Positions 52,793-62,175 of a stretch of DNA of 64,000 bases are shown one piece after another. This stretch comes from Tsukamurella tyrosinosolvens (lineage in GTDB: Bacteria > Actinomycetota > Actinomycetes > Mycobacteriales > Mycobacteriaceae), in the NCBI RefSeq assembly GCF_900104775.1, contig NZ_FNSA01000003.1, positions 3,534,001 through 3,598,000 of the forward strand, read 5' to 3'. Position 1 is the stretch's first letter, and every line of letters starts with the position of its first letter. A program made the position numbers and the translations under genes. The notes under the pieces were generated by a model. That model was not told where the DNA came from. It ran no database searches and worked only from the letters and a program-made list of their open reading frames with translations.

Positions 52793-52816
52793 CGGGTGCG
52801 GATGGCTGAGCACCCG
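52793..52816 (-). terminator. Possible holA terminator
   Basis: CGGGTGC (52793-52799) pairs with GCACCCG (52810-52816) around a ten-base loop, nine bases past the holA stop. Confidence 0.45.
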
Positions 52817-52824
52817 CGCTCCTG

Positions 52825-53826
52825 TCAGCCCGCGAGCGTGGCGACCCTGCGGACCGCGATCTCCAGCGCGTAGTCCGGATCCGCCGCCTGGCCCTTCACG
52901 TCGGCGTTGGCCGCGGCGACGGCCTGCAGCGCCCCGGCGACGTTCTCGGCACGCCACCGTCGCGCGACCTGCGTCATCTTCTTCACCTTCCACGGCGCCA
53001 TGCCCAGCTCCCCCGCGTCCCGGTACTGATCGGGGGTGCGGCCGAGGCCGCGGATGCGCGCGACGGAGTGCACCGCGTCCGCGAGCGCGTCGGCGATGAG
53101 CACGTGCGGCGTACCGCGGTGCTGGGCCCACCGCAGGGCCTCCAGCGCCGCCGCGACCTGCCCGGCGACGGCCTTGTCGGCGATCTCGAATCCGGTGACC
53201 TCGGCGCGGCCCGCGTAGTAGCGGTGCACCGCGGCAAGGTCGACGCGGCCGCCCGTGTCGGCGACGAGTTGCGCGATCGCCGCGGCGAGCTCGCGCAGGT
53301 CCTTGCCCACGGAGTCCACCAGCAGGTCCACCAGCTCGTCGGAGACGCGCACCTTCTGCGCCCGGAACTCGGACTTGGCGAAGTCCGCGCGGTCGCGCGC
53401 GGACGTGATGGTGGGCACCTCGACCAGCTCCGCGCCGGCCTTCTTCAGTGCGGCGACCATCGACTTCGCCCGGCCGCCGCCGCTGTGCTCGATCACGAGG
53501 GTGATGCCGTCCGGCGGGTTCTTCGCCGCCTCGACGATCAGATCGACCGGGGCCTTACCGGCCTCGCCCGCGGACTCGAGGACGACGATGCGCTCCTCGG
53601 CGAACAGCGACGGGCTCAGCAGCTCCACGAGCTCGGACTGGTCGACGTCGCCGGCGCGGATCCGGGTGACCGGCACGGCGTCACCCGCGCCGCCCGGCAG
53701 CCCCATGCCCCCGTCTCCTGCGGCCGTGCGCGCCGACTCGACGATCGCCGAGACCGCCCGCTCCACCAGGAGGCCCTCGGTCCCCACCACCACGTGTACG
53801 CGCGCGCTGTCCACCACGGCTCCCAT
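52825..53826 (-). CDS. holA: DNA polymerase III subunit delta
   Basis: 333 residues. Clamp-loader subunit. Signatures: VHVVVGTEGLLVERAVSAIV, RIRAGDVDQSELVELLSPSLFAEERIVVLESAGEAGK, VIEHSGGGRAKSMV, VGKDLRELAAAIAQLVADTGGRVDLAAVHRYYAGRAEVTGFEIADKAV. The ATG at 53826 (MGAVVDSARVHVVVG) and a GTG at 53817 are both possible; AAGTAT seven bases before the GTG is a weak -10. In either case the 5' end lies inside the 3' part of comEC (see finding). Confidence 0.94.
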   Translation of the reverse strand: MGAVVDSARVHVVVGTEGLLVERAVSAIVESARTAAGDGGMGLPGGAGDAVPVTRIRAGDVDQSELVELLSPSLFAEERIVVLESAGEAGKAPVDLIVEAAKNPPDGITLVIEHSGGGRAKSMVAALKKAGAELVEVPTITSARDRADFAKSEFRAQKVRVSDELVDLLVDSVGKDLRELAAAIAQLVADTGGRVDLAAVHRYYAGRAEVTGFEIADKAVAGQVAAALEALRWAQHRGTPHVLIADALADAVHSVARIRGLGRTPDQYRDAGELGMAPWKVKKMTQVARRWRAENVAGALQAVAAANADVKGQAADPDYALEIAVRRVATLAG

Positions 53827-55294
53827 ACTTCCAGACCCCACCGACGACGACGCACGCCACGACGAGCGCGACGCCCGTGCCCGCGCCACCCGGCACGGCG
53901 ACGACGCCGATCCGCGCGCACCACCGCGCGACCGCGATCACCCACCACAGCTCCGGCCCCGTCGCCCGCACCGCCAGCGCTGCGGCCGGGGCCGCGATCG
54001 GGGCCGCCACGGCGGCGAGGGTCCCCACGACCGTGATGACCGGGATCACCGGCCCGGCCAGCAGGTTCGCCGCCACCCCGCCCAGCGGCACGCGGCCCGA
54101 GAAGGCGATGACGAGCGGCAGCGTCACCACCTGAGCGACCAGTGTGACCGCGAGCAGGCCGGCGAGGGTGTCCGGCACCCGCGACGCGACCAGGCGGTCG
54201 CGGACCACGGGCGACCACAGCACCAGCCCGGCCGTCGCCGCCACCGAGAGCGCGAAGCCGATGTCGCGGGCCAGCGCCGGCCGCACCAGCATCAGCACGA
54301 TGACCGCCGCGAACAGGGCGACGAGCGGCTGCCGGCCGCGCCGCAACGCCAGCGCGGCCACCCCGACGAGCCCCATCACCGCGGCCCGCACCACCGATCC
54401 GGTCGGACCCACCAACCCGACGAAGGCGACGATCGCCACCGTCGTCACCGCGGCCCGCGCCGCGAGCGGCAGGCCCGCCGCCGCGCACAGCCCGAGCACG
54501 CACAGCGCGATGATCGCGAAGTTGGCGCCGCTCACCGCCGTCAGGTGGGTGAGGCCGGAGTCCTGGAAGTCGCCGCGCACCGTCGGTAGCGTCGCGGACT
54601 CGTCGCCCAGCACGAGTGCGGGCAGGAGCCCTGCCGCGTCGACCGGCAGCGCCTCAGCGGCCACCGCCGCCAGCGCGCGACGGACCGCCGCGGCCGCCCG
54701 GAAGTACGGCGGCGCGCGGCTGAGCACCGTCGGCTCCCCCGACCCGACGAGCACTGCGGCCACGAGGCCCGGCCGCGTGCTCCGCAGCACCGTCGCGCGG
54801 ATCGAGACCGTCTCGCCGGGCACGAGGCCGCCGAGGTCCTGCGTCGCGCCGAGGAGGAGCACTCCCCCGCGCGCGGGCACGACGGCATCGGTTCCAACCG
54901 CCAGGGCCGTCGCGGGCACGAGGACCCGCGAGGCGTCGAGGTGCCCGCCCGGATCGCCGGAGCGCTGCCGCGGCCACTCGTCGACCTCGAGCACCACCTC
55001 GACCGCGCCCGCGCCGTCGAAGTCGGCGATCGCGGCGCGTTCCCGGTCGTGCACGCGCACGGCGACCGAGGCGGCGACGCCCGCGCCCAACCCCGCCGCG
55101 GCGGCCACCACCAGGCACACCGCCTGCGCCAGCGGCCGTGGATCGCGCCGCCGGAACACCGCGGCGCCCACCGCCACCGCCGCCAGCCCCGCCGTCACCC
55201 ACCACGCCGCGGCGGCGGAGTTCAGGGCGACCGCGGCGGCCGCCCAGCAGGCGATAGCCGCCGGGAGCAGCCGCAGGTCGAGCCGCTCGTGCAC
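53681..55294 (-). CDS. comEC: ComEC/Rec2 competence-type membrane protein
   Basis: 537 residues. Multi-pass competence domain: GLTHLTAVSGANFAIIALCVLGLCAAAGLP and GPTGSVVRAAVMGLVGVAALALRRGRQPLVALFAAVIVLML. It has the N-terminal OB-like part but no metallo-beta-lactamase domain, as in the short mycobacterial form. The membrane part ends near VVACVVVGGVWKYGSR. The last ~45 residues (GGQRARTRGGGDRGPPGGAGG...) are read from DNA that also encodes the start of HolA in another frame. ComEC forms the DNA uptake channel in competent bacteria; uptake in this group is not shown. Confidence 0.9.
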   Translation of the reverse strand: MHERLDLRLLPAAIACWAAAAVALNSAAAAWWVTAGLAAVAVGAAVFRRRDPRPLAQAVCLVVAAAAGLGAGVAASVAVRVHDRERAAIADFDGAGAVEVVLEVDEWPRQRSGDPGGHLDASRVLVPATALAVGTDAVVPARGGVLLLGATQDLGGLVPGETVSIRATVLRSTRPGLVAAVLVGSGEPTVLSRAPPYFRAAAAVRRALAAVAAEALPVDAAGLLPALVLGDESATLPTVRGDFQDSGLTHLTAVSGANFAIIALCVLGLCAAAGLPLAARAAVTTVAIVAFVGLVGPTGSVVRAAVMGLVGVAALALRRGRQPLVALFAAVIVLMLVRPALARDIGFALSVAATAGLVLWSPVVRDRLVASRVPDTLAGLLAVTLVAQVVTLPLVIAFSGRVPLGGVAANLLAGPVIPVITVVGTLAAVAAPIAAPAAALAVRATGPELWWVIAVARWCARIGVVAVPGGAGTGVALVVACVVVGGVWKYGSRGGQRARTRGGGDRGPPGGAGGLGDRRVGAHGRRRRGHGAAGRRG

Positions 55295-55295
55295 G

Positions 55296-56243
55296 TCACA
55301 CCGTGGCCATCGGCTTGATCTTGGCGAGCTTCGCGTCCCCGATCCCGCTCACCTTCCCGAGGTCGTCGACGGTGCGGAAGGGCCCGTTCTTGTCGCGGTA
55401 GGCGATGATCGCGGCGGCGGTCGCCGCGCCGACGCCGGGGAGCCGGTCGAGCTCCGTCGCGCTCGCGGTGTTGATGTTCACAGTGCCCGTCGCAGTCGCT
55501 GTTCCTCCAGCCGCGCCCGAGCCGGGCGTCGGCGTTGCCGCCGCCGCGGACCCCGAGCGCACCGAGCTGCGCAACGTCACCCCCGCCTTCGCGTCCACCA
55601 CGCCGACGACCACCTGATCACCGTCGCGCAGGGGCTGCGCCAGGTTCAGGCTCGCGGTGTCGGCACCGCCGAGCGCCCCGCGGGCCGCGGTCAGCGCGTC
55701 GGCCACCCGCGCGCCGGGCCGCAACCGGTGCAGCCCCGGCGCCCGGACCAGACCGACCACCGCCACCACCAGCTCCGACGGTGCCGCGCTCGGCCCGGGC
55801 GCGGCACCGGACCCCGCCGGCGCCGACGACGAGCCCGCCGACGACACGGTCGGCTCCACCGACGCCGACGCGCCCGCGAAATCGACCACCGGATACTGCC
55901 CGCCGCCCTCGCGCGACGGTCCGAGCACCGCCACCGCCGCCACGACGGCGGCGATCACGCCCACCACGACGAGTGCCACCGCGGCGCGCGGTGTGGTCCT
56001 GACCTTCTCGACCGTGGAGCGCCACCCCGTCGGCTCCTGGTCGTCCCAGAAATCGTCGTCCTCCATCCGCACCCGTCGCGACGGCGCGCCCCCGCCGTCG
56101 AACGCGGCTCCGCCGTCGACCGCGTCGCCGTCCCGGCCACCGTCGCCCCGGACGGGCGCGAACTCCTCGAGCCACGCCGGCCGCGCGAAGATCTGCTCCT
56201 CCGCGACGCCGGTCCCGGCCACTGCCTCTCGTTCGCCGTTCAT
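55296..56243 (-). CDS. comEA: ComEA family helix-hairpin-helix DNA-binding protein
   Basis: 315 residues. Long polar N-terminal region (about 85 residues), one membrane anchor AVALVVVGVIAAVVAAVAVLG, Ser/Pro/Gly linker, SLBB domain (ELVVAVVGLVRAPGLHRLRPGARVADALTAARGALGGAD) and a C-terminal double helix-hairpin-helix (VNINTASATELDRLPGVGAATAAAIIAYRDKNGPFRTVDDLGKVSGIGDAKLAKI). Binds double-stranded DNA at the membrane. One base separates its stop from the comEC GTG. TAGGTT six bases before the ATG suggests a leaderless transcript. Confidence 0.94.
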   Translation of the reverse strand: MNGEREAVAGTGVAEEQIFARPAWLEEFAPVRGDGGRDGDAVDGGAAFDGGGAPSRRVRMEDDDFWDDQEPTGWRSTVEKVRTTPRAAVALVVVGVIAAVVAAVAVLGPSREGGGQYPVVDFAGASASVEPTVSSAGSSSAPAGSGAAPGPSAAPSELVVAVVGLVRAPGLHRLRPGARVADALTAARGALGGADTASLNLAQPLRDGDQVVVGVVDAKAGVTLRSSVRSGSAAAATPTPGSGAAGGTATATGTVNINTASATELDRLPGVGAATAAAIIAYRDKNGPFRTVDDLGKVSGIGDAKLAKIKPMATV

Positions 56244-56249
56244 GCGACG

Positions 56250-56255
56250 AACCTA
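56250..56255 (-). promoter_or_regulatory. -10 element of probable leaderless promoter (comEA)
   Basis: TAGGTT on the minus strand, six bases before the ATG at 56243. The 125-base gap to degV (56244-56368) has no gene; in M. tuberculosis eis lies here. Confidence 0.55.
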
Positions 56256-56368
56256 GAGCGCGGGCATCGTCGGAAAACCCGCAGAGAAGCAAGAAGCAGA
56301 GCGCCTGTGGATAACCCCGAACCTGTGGAGGAACGCCTCGGACGCGCCGGAACCGTCGCCGCGGTGTG

Positions 56369-57223
56369 CTAGGCCGGATCCGCGCCGTCGACCAGCGCCG
56401 GAGCGACCGCGACGCCCACCGCGCCGGGGCCGAGATGCGCCGCGATCGTGCCGCCGAACGGGCCGATCACCAGCTCCTGGAGCTGCGGGAACTCCTCCTC
56501 GACCAGGGCGGCCACGTGCTCGGCCGCCTCCGGCGCCTCGACGTGGTGCACGGCGACCCGCGCGGGCCGGTTCCCCAGGTGCTGCGAGGCGAGCGCCGCG
56601 AGCTGATCGCGGGCGCGGGAGACCGTGCGGGTCTTGCGCTCGGAGACGATCCGGCCGTCCTGCAGCCGCAGCACCGGCACGATCTGCAGGGCGCCGCCGA
56701 GCAGCTTCGCCAGGGCGCTCACCCGGCCGCCGGCCCGCAGATGATCCAGTGTCGCGACACAGAAGAAGCCCTCGGCACCGTCGAGTACCTGGCGCGCGGC
56801 CTCGGCGACCTCGTCGGCGGACGCCCCGGCACGGGCGAGCCGCGCGGCCTCGAGCACGCCGAAGCCCATCGCCATGTCGATGCAGCGCGAGTCGACCACG
56901 GTGATCCCCGCGTCCATGAGCGCCGCCTGCGCCACGGCGGTCGAGTACGTGGAGCTCAGGTGCGAGCTCATCGTGATCACCACGACCCCGTCGCCGTCGG
57001 CCTCGGCGACCGCGGCGGCGAGCACCTCGCGGACCTCGCCGACCGACGGGCCGGACGTGGTCACGCCCTCCTTGACGAACCGGTCCGCCTGATAGCCGGT
57101 GCCGTAGTCGATGTACTCGCTCTCGCCCGACAGCACGTGCAGCGGCAGGATGCGGATGCCCATGTCGGCGACCCGCTCGGGCGCGATCGCGGCCGACGCA
57201 TCGGTCACCACGACGACGCTCAT
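56369..57223 (-). CDS. DegV family fatty-acid-binding protein
   Basis: 284 residues. DegV fold: VVVVTDASAAIAPERVADMGIRILPLHVL (TDS-like motif), VVITMSSHLSSTYSTAVAQAAL (fatty-acid carboxylate-binding Ser), VVDSRCIDMAMGFGVLEAARLA and FFCVATLDHLRAGGRVSALAKLLGGALQIVPVL. Related FakB proteins present fatty acids to the kinase FakA; no fakA is nearby. The ATG overlaps the octT stop (ATGA), so it is the last gene of nadD-rsfS-gpgP-octT-degV. Confidence 0.93.
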   Translation of the reverse strand: MSVVVVTDASAAIAPERVADMGIRILPLHVLSGESEYIDYGTGYQADRFVKEGVTTSGPSVGEVREVLAAAVAEADGDGVVVITMSSHLSSTYSTAVAQAALMDAGITVVDSRCIDMAMGFGVLEAARLARAGASADEVAEAARQVLDGAEGFFCVATLDHLRAGGRVSALAKLLGGALQIVPVLRLQDGRIVSERKTRTVSRARDQLAALASQHLGNRPARVAVHHVEAPEAAEHVAALVEEEFPQLQELVIGPFGGTIAAHLGPGAVGVAVAPALVDGADPA

Positions 57224-57945
57224 CGCGCACCCCCTTCATCGCGCAGCGCGCGCAGCACCCGCTGCGCCACCTGCTCGTGCATCTCGAACGACCAGTGGAT
57301 CCCGTCGATGTTATTGATCCCCAGGTCGAACGACCACTCGCACAGGTCACGCAGGGGGACGGTGGGCACGCCGGCACCGTCGGACCACTCCCGCATCGCC
57401 CGTCGCGTGCGCGCCCACCCGGGGTGCGCGAAGGAGTAGGCGAGCGCCCGGTGCGTGGGCGGCTCGAGCACGGCGATCGGCGCCTCCGGCCGCAGGGAGT
57501 GGAGCGAGTCGTAGGTCTTGCCGAGGTAGTCGACGGTGACCTTCGGCGGCAGCGCCATCGGCCAGCCCACCGGCGAGAAGACCCTCTGGATCGTGGCGTA
57601 GCCGTCGCGGGCGCGGGCGCGCAGCGACGCGGGGCGCAGGTAGCGGATCTGCTCGCGAATCGCGGTCGGCAGCGGCGAGGGCAGCGAATCCATGCCACCG
57701 AGTGCCAGCACCGCCGCCTCGACGGTCGGCACGGCCGCCCAGACGCGGGGGTCCTGCGTCACGCACCACCAGCCGTCGCGCGTGGTCCACCCGACGCGGG
57801 CGAACAGCTCGCAGCGCAGCCCCAGCTCCGCGGCCACCAGGTTGGGCCAGATCCGCGGATCGGAGGTCGGCAGCGCACCCTCGGGCCCGTAGAAGCCCAG
57901 GGAGTCGCTGAGCACCAGGAGCGTGCCGGTCGGGGAATCGCTCAC
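57220..57945 (-). CDS. octT: Glucosylglycerate octanoyltransferase (OctT), SGNH fold
   Basis: 241 residues. SGNH-hydrolase-type fold: LLVLSDSLGFYGPEGALPTSDPRIWPNLVAAELG (GDSL-like block with DS), AAVLALGGMDSLPSPLP (block III) and DGIHWSFEMHEQVAQRV (catalytic Asp/His block). The orthologue in mycobacteria (Rv2418c) adds octanoate to (di)glucosylglycerate, an early step in methylglucose lipopolysaccharide synthesis. It overlaps gpgP (GTGA), which makes the substrate's precursor, which supports the call. Confidence 0.87.
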   Translation of the reverse strand: MSDSPTGTLLVLSDSLGFYGPEGALPTSDPRIWPNLVAAELGLRCELFARVGWTTRDGWWCVTQDPRVWAAVPTVEAAVLALGGMDSLPSPLPTAIREQIRYLRPASLRARARDGYATIQRVFSPVGWPMALPPKVTVDYLGKTYDSLHSLRPEAPIAVLEPPTHRALAYSFAHPGWARTRRAMREWSDGAGVPTVPLRDLCEWSFDLGINNIDGIHWSFEMHEQVAQRVLRALRDEGGAR

Positions 57946-58649
57946 TGGACCTCGGGGGCGGGCCGGGTCGAGGAGTCGAGGTCCGAGGAGGCGTTCCACA
58001 CGTCGAGCCGCCACCGCGTCGCGTCTCCGTGCGCGGAGAGTTGTACCCAGCTGCAGTTGCCGAGGCCGCCGAGGACCGGCCAATGGTCGACGGGCAGGTC
58101 CAGAAGCCGGGCGGTCAGGGCCGCGATCAGTCCGCCGTGCGCGACCAGGATCACGGGCCGCTCGCTCGAGCCCCATTCGGAGAGCCGCTCGCTGAGCTCC
58201 GTCACCAGAGGGTACGACCGCGCGGCCACATCCACCCGGGCCTCCCCGCCGGGCGGCGCCCACTCGGGAGCGTCGCGCCACCGTCGGCGTGCGCCGGGCA
58301 TGTACGCGTCGACTTCGTGGTGGGTCATGCCCTGCCAGTCGCCCAGCATGGTCTCCCGCAGCCGGACATCGGTCTCGACTGTGCCGCCGGTCACCGCCGC
58401 GAGCGCGTCCGCGGTGTCGCGGGCGCGGCGCAGGTCGGAGCTGACGATGGCGATGGGGTCGCGGTCGCCGAGCGCGTCGGCGGCCGCGGCGGCCTGCCGC
58501 CGCCCCAGGTCGGTGAGGTCGGTGTCGAGCTGGCCCTGCATGCGGCCCTCGGCGTTCGACGCGGTCTGGCCGTGCCGGAGCAGGATGAGCCGGCGCACCG
58601 TCGGGGTCAGGCGCTCGACCGACGAGTCGAGCCCGTCCTCCACGTGCAT
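57942..58649 (-). CDS. gpgP: Glucosyl-3-phosphoglycerate phosphatase (GpgP), histidine phosphatase
   Basis: 235 residues. Histidine phosphatase signature LILLRHGQTASNAEGRMQGQLDTDLTDLGRRQA (catalytic His near residue 24), SSDLRRARDTADAL, LRETMLGDWQG and the second His in LVAHGGLIAALT. In mycobacteria the gene at this place (Rv2419c) removes phosphate from glucosyl-3-phosphoglycerate. The ATG at 58649 overlaps the rsfS stop by one base. Confidence 0.88.
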   Translation of the reverse strand: MHVEDGLDSSVERLTPTVRRLILLRHGQTASNAEGRMQGQLDTDLTDLGRRQAAAAADALGDRDPIAIVSSDLRRARDTADALAAVTGGTVETDVRLRETMLGDWQGMTHHEVDAYMPGARRRWRDAPEWAPPGGEARVDVAARSYPLVTELSERLSEWGSSERPVILVAHGGLIAALTARLLDLPVDHWPVLGGLGNCSWVQLSAHGDATRWRLDVWNASSDLDSSTRPAPEVQ

Positions 58650-59065
58650 CAGGCGCCCTCGCGGTCCCCGTCGGTGCCCGCGGAACCCTCGGCCGGGGCG
58701 TGCTCGCCCAGGCCCTCGACCTCGATGCGCGGGCAGTCCTTCCACAGCTTCTCGAGGGCGTAGTACTCGCGCTCCTCCTCGTGGAAGACGTGCACGACGA
58801 TGTCGAGGAAGTCCAGCAGCGCCCAGCGGCCCTCGCGCGCACCCTCGCGGCGGGTGGGCTTGACGCCGGCCTCGCGGAGCTGGTCCTCGACCTCCTCGAC
58901 GATGGCGTTCACCTGCCGCTCGTTGCTCGCCGAGGCGATGACGAAGGCCTCGGTCAGCACCAGCTGCTCGGAGACGTCGAGCACGACGACGTCGCTCGCG
59001 AGCTTGTCGTCGGCCGCACGGGCCGCGACGGCGGCGAGGGTACGGGCCTGATCGGATGCGGTCAT
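58649..59065 (-). CDS. rsfS: Ribosome silencing factor RsfS
   Basis: 138 residues. Signatures [52 protein letters not shown] and [41 protein letters not shown]. Binds L14 and blocks subunit joining when nutrients are low. The last 20 residues are an acidic/Gly tail. Overlaps nadD by four bases. Confidence 0.97.
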   Translation of the reverse strand: MTASDQARTLAAVAARAADDKLASDVVVLDVSEQLVLTEAFVIASASNERQVNAIVEEVEDQLREAGVKPTRREGAREGRWALLDFLDIVVHVFHEEEREYYALEKLWKDCPRIEVEGLGEHAPAEGSAGTDGDREGA

Positions 59066-59733
59066 GATCCTCCTGGGTTCACGGTCTTGTCCGGTGCCGG
59101 ACGGCTCTGATAGAGAGCGCGCTTGGCGATGTACTGCACCACGCCGTCGGGCACGAGGTACCAGACGGGCCGTCCGGCGTCGGCGCGCGCGCGACAGTCG
59201 GTCGACGAGATGGCCAGCGCGGGCACCTCCACGAGGAACAATCTATCCTTCGGCACGTCCGACAGGTGATCCGCGGCCAGCTGGTAGCCGGGCCGGGAGA
59301 CGCCGATGAACGTCGCGAGGCCGAACAGCTCCTCCCAGTCCTGCCAGCTGAGGATCGACGCGAGGGCGTCGGCGCCGGTGATGAAGAACAGGTCCGTGTC
59401 GGGGTTCTGCCGGTGCAGATCGCGCAGCGTGTCCACGGTGTAGGTGTCGCCGCCGCGGTCGATGTCGACGCGGCTGACGGAGAAGCGCGGGTTCGAGGCG
59501 GTCGCGATGACCGTCATCAGGTAGCGGTCCTCGGCGGGCGTGACCTCGCTCTTCTGCCACGGCCGGCCGGTGGGGACGAAGATCACCTCGTCGAGGTCGA
59601 ACCGGTCCGCCACCTCGCTGGCGGCCACGAGGTGGCCGTGGTGGATCGGGTCGAAGGTCCCACCCATGACGCCGACGCGACGGCGACCCTGATCGCTGCC
59701 GCGATGGTGCCCGGCGGTACTGGACTCACGCAT
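59062..59733 (-). CDS. nadD: Nicotinate-nucleotide adenylyltransferase
   Basis: 223 residues. Nucleotidyltransferase motif [15 protein letters not shown] near residue 22, [33 protein letters not shown] and the [15 protein letters not shown] motif (IS(S/A)T) of NadD. Makes deamido-NAD from nicotinate mononucleotide and ATP. TAGGAT eight bases before the ATG fits a leaderless transcript that would carry nadD-rsfS-gpgP-octT-degV. Confidence 0.97.
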   Translation of the reverse strand: MRESSTAGHHRGSDQGRRRVGVMGGTFDPIHHGHLVAASEVADRFDLDEVIFVPTGRPWQKSEVTPAEDRYLMTVIATASNPRFSVSRVDIDRGGDTYTVDTLRDLHRQNPDTDLFFITGADALASILSWQDWEELFGLATFIGVSRPGYQLAADHLSDVPKDRLFLVEVPALAISSTDCRARADAGRPVWYLVPDGVVQYIAKRALYQSRPAPDKTVNPGGS

Positions 59734-59741
59734 AACGGACC

Positions 59742-59747
59742 ATCCTA
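59742..59747 (-). promoter_or_regulatory. -10 element upstream of nadD
   Basis: TAGGAT on the minus strand, eight bases before the ATG at 59733. Confidence 0.5.
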
Positions 59748-59764
59748 TGCACCCCGCCGCCGGG

Positions 59765-61273
59765 TCAGACCGGCAGCAGGCGCCCGATGACCTCGGCCAG
59801 CTGCCCCGCGGTGCGGCACTCGTACATGTCGATGAGCCGCCCGTACTTGTCCGCGACCGAATCGCCCGTCCCCCACGACGCCCTGCGCTCGGGGTTGAGC
59901 CAGAACGCGTGCCGCGCCTTGTCGACGAGCTCGTCGAGCTCCGCGAGCGCGGGATCGGTGTGGTTGGACCGGGCGTCGCCGAGGATGAGCAGCGTGCCGC
60001 GGTGCGTGACCGCGTCGGGGAAGTCGCGGACGAACGTGCGCAGCACGTTCCCGTAGTCGGAGCCGCCGAACCGCGCGACGTTGGTCTCCCGGATCACCCG
60101 GTCGAACATGTCCACGACGGTGTCGACGGTGAGCGTCCGCGACGGGTCGATGTAGTCGGTGATCTCGTCCACCGAGTCGACGAAGCCGAACACCCGGATC
60201 TTGGAGAACTCCGCGCTGAGCGCGTGCGTGAGCAGCAGCGTGAAGTTGGAGAAGCCCGCGACGGAGCCGGAGAGGTCGCACAGCAGCACGAGCTCGGGCT
60301 TGGTCGGCCGGGGTCGACGGTGCGCCAGATCGATCGGCACGCCGCCCGTCGACATCGACTTGCGCAGCGTGCGGCGCAGGTCGATGGGGCCGCGGCGGGC
60401 GCGGCGGCGCCGCACCAGCAGGCGCGTGGAGAGCTGCCGGGCCAGCGGCCGGACGGTCTGCTCCATGCGGTGCAGCTCGGTGCGGGTGGCGGCGAAGAAG
60501 GCGACGTTCTCCGGCAGCTGCGGCGCGGCGTACTGCGCGACGGCCTCGGGCCCCCGTCGGGCCGCCATGGCGACGGAGGTGAGCTCGGTGACCCGCTCAG
60601 TGAGCCCGGCGACGCGCGAGCGCGCGACCCGCCGGGCGGACTCGTACTCGAAGCTGCCGGGCGCGGCGCCCTCCTCGCCCGCTGCCGCGAGCAAGCCGTT
60701 GGCGATGGCGGCGATGAGCGTCTGCGGGTTGAGCGCCTTGAGCGCCTGGTACGACGAGAAGGCGGTGCCCGTGGCGGAGTTGTACTCGCCCAGCTGCTCG
60801 ACGATCTGGCTGGCGATCCCGTCGTGGTCGCCGCCTGCCACGAGCGCGGCGACGGCCTCCTGCCGCAGCGCCTCGCGGACCGCGTCCGGATCGGGCGGGG
60901 TGTCGGCGGCCGGCATCTTCAACGGGTCGACCTGGTCGGGCGCCTCCCCGGGCGCACCGGAGCAGCCCTCCCCGCCGGAACCGGAGGCACCGTCGGGCCC
61001 TGTCCCCGCGGCACCGAAGCCGCCGCGGACCGGGAAGTACAGGTCGAAGATGACGTCGAAGGTCTTGCGGTGCATCTGCTCGCGCAGCAGCACCGCGGCG
61101 AGGCCCTCGCGGAGCTGGCCGCGGTCGGTGAGGTCGAGCACTGTCAGCACCTCGGCGGCGGTGATCGCCTCGCCCGGGCCGATGGCCATGCCGCGCTCGC
61201 GGAGCGTCCGCACGAAGGCGTGCAGGTGCGTATCCAGAGGCGTGCCGGCGCCCGGATCCCGCACGGTGGTCAT
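59765..61273 (-). CDS. VWA domain-containing protein (CoxE-like)
   Basis: 502 residues. N-terminal helical region, a Gly/Pro-rich linker with repeated Cys and Ser (about residues 85-120), then the von Willebrand A domain ([39 protein letters not shown]) with the MIDAS motif DLSGS and the later [12 protein letters not shown] and [10 protein letters not shown]. Similar to CoxE and Rv2425c. VWA proteins of this type work with a MoxR ATPase as a metal- or protein-remodelling pair. Its ATG overlaps the MoxR stop (ATGA). Confidence 0.92.
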   Translation of the reverse strand: MTTVRDPGAGTPLDTHLHAFVRTLRERGMAIGPGEAITAAEVLTVLDLTDRGQLREGLAAVLLREQMHRKTFDVIFDLYFPVRGGFGAAGTGPDGASGSGGEGCSGAPGEAPDQVDPLKMPAADTPPDPDAVREALRQEAVAALVAGGDHDGIASQIVEQLGEYNSATGTAFSSYQALKALNPQTLIAAIANGLLAAAGEEGAAPGSFEYESARRVARSRVAGLTERVTELTSVAMAARRGPEAVAQYAAPQLPENVAFFAATRTELHRMEQTVRPLARQLSTRLLVRRRRARRGPIDLRRTLRKSMSTGGVPIDLAHRRPRPTKPELVLLCDLSGSVAGFSNFTLLLTHALSAEFSKIRVFGFVDSVDEITDYIDPSRTLTVDTVVDMFDRVIRETNVARFGGSDYGNVLRTFVRDFPDAVTHRGTLLILGDARSNHTDPALAELDELVDKARHAFWLNPERRASWGTGDSVADKYGRLIDMYECRTAGQLAEVIGRLLPV

Positions 61274-62175
61274 GACAGGCCCAGCGCCGCGGCGGCGGTC
61301 TCGATGTCGACCTGGTGCTTGAGCACCACGCCGAGCGTCGAGCGGAGCGCGCCCTTGTCGATGGAGCCGCTGGCGCTGCCGGTGATGCCGAGCGCGAGGA
61401 GGGTGCGGCACCAGTCGAGCGTCTCCGAGACGGAGGGCTTCTTCTTCAGGTCCAGGCCGCGCAGCGTCGAGATGACGCGCAACAGCTGCTGCGCGACCTC
61501 GGTCGGCAGGTCGGGGACGCGGCTGCGGATGATCGACAGCTCCAGCTCGGCGTCCGGGAAGTCGATGTGCAGGTAGAGGCAGCGGCGCTTGAGCGCCTCC
61601 GACAGCTCGCGGGTGGCGTTCGAGGTGAGGAAGACCAGCGGCTTGCGCTCGGCGACGATCGTCCCGAGCTCGGGCACCGTCACCGCGTAGTCCGAGAGGA
61701 CCTCCAGCAGCAGGCCCTCGAACTCGAGGTCGGCCTTGTCGGCCTCGTCGATGAGCAGGACCGACGGTCCGCCGTCCCGCACGGCCTGCAGGAGGGGCCG
61801 CGGGAGGAGGAACTCCTCGGAGAAGACGTCCTGCTTGGTGTCGTCCCAGTCGCCGTCGTTGCCCGAGGACTGGATGCGCAGGATCTGCTTGGCGTGGTTC
61901 CACTCGTACAGGGCGCGCGCCTCGTCGATGCCCTCGTAGCACTGCAGGCGGACGAAGCGGGCGGCGCGGGCCTGGGAGCAGGCGCGGGCCAGCTCGGTCT
62001 TGCCGACGCCGGCCGGGCCCTCCACGAGGAGCGGCTTGCCCAGCTTGTCGGCGAGGAACACGGCCGTGGCGGTGGCGATCGACGGGATGTAGCCGGTCTC
62101 GCGCAGCGCCGCGGCGACGTCGTCGACGCTGGTGAACAGGGCCGTGGGCGCGGGGGTCGTGATGTCGGTGCTCAG
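61270..62175 (-). CDS. MoxR-type AAA+ ATPase (CoxD-like), apparent CTG start
   Basis: 301 residues if read from CTG 62175. Walker A LLVEGPAGVGKTELARACSQ, Walker B SVLLIDEADKADLEFEGLLLEVLSD, sensor 1 FLTSNATRELSEALKRRCLYL. The family N terminus (LFTSVDDVAAALRETGYIPSIATATAVFLADKLGKP) needs to be included, and no ATG, GTG or TTG lies in frame between the stop of the upstream gene's frame and that region. The CTG overlaps the preceding stop as CTGA and follows GGAAGG by seven bases, mimicking the ATGA couplings seen elsewhere. Works with the VWA protein downstream. Confidence 0.9.
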   Translation of the reverse strand: MSTDITTPAPTALFTSVDDVAAALRETGYIPSIATATAVFLADKLGKPLLVEGPAGVGKTELARACSQARAARFVRLQCYEGIDEARALYEWNHAKQILRIQSSGNDGDWDDTKQDVFSEEFLLPRPLLQAVRDGGPSVLLIDEADKADLEFEGLLLEVLSDYAVTVPELGTIVAERKPLVFLTSNATRELSEALKRRCLYLHIDFPDAELELSIIRSRVPDLPTEVAQQLLRVISTLRGLDLKKKPSVSETLDWCRTLLALGITGSASGSIDKGALRSTLGVVLKHQVDIETAAAALGLS

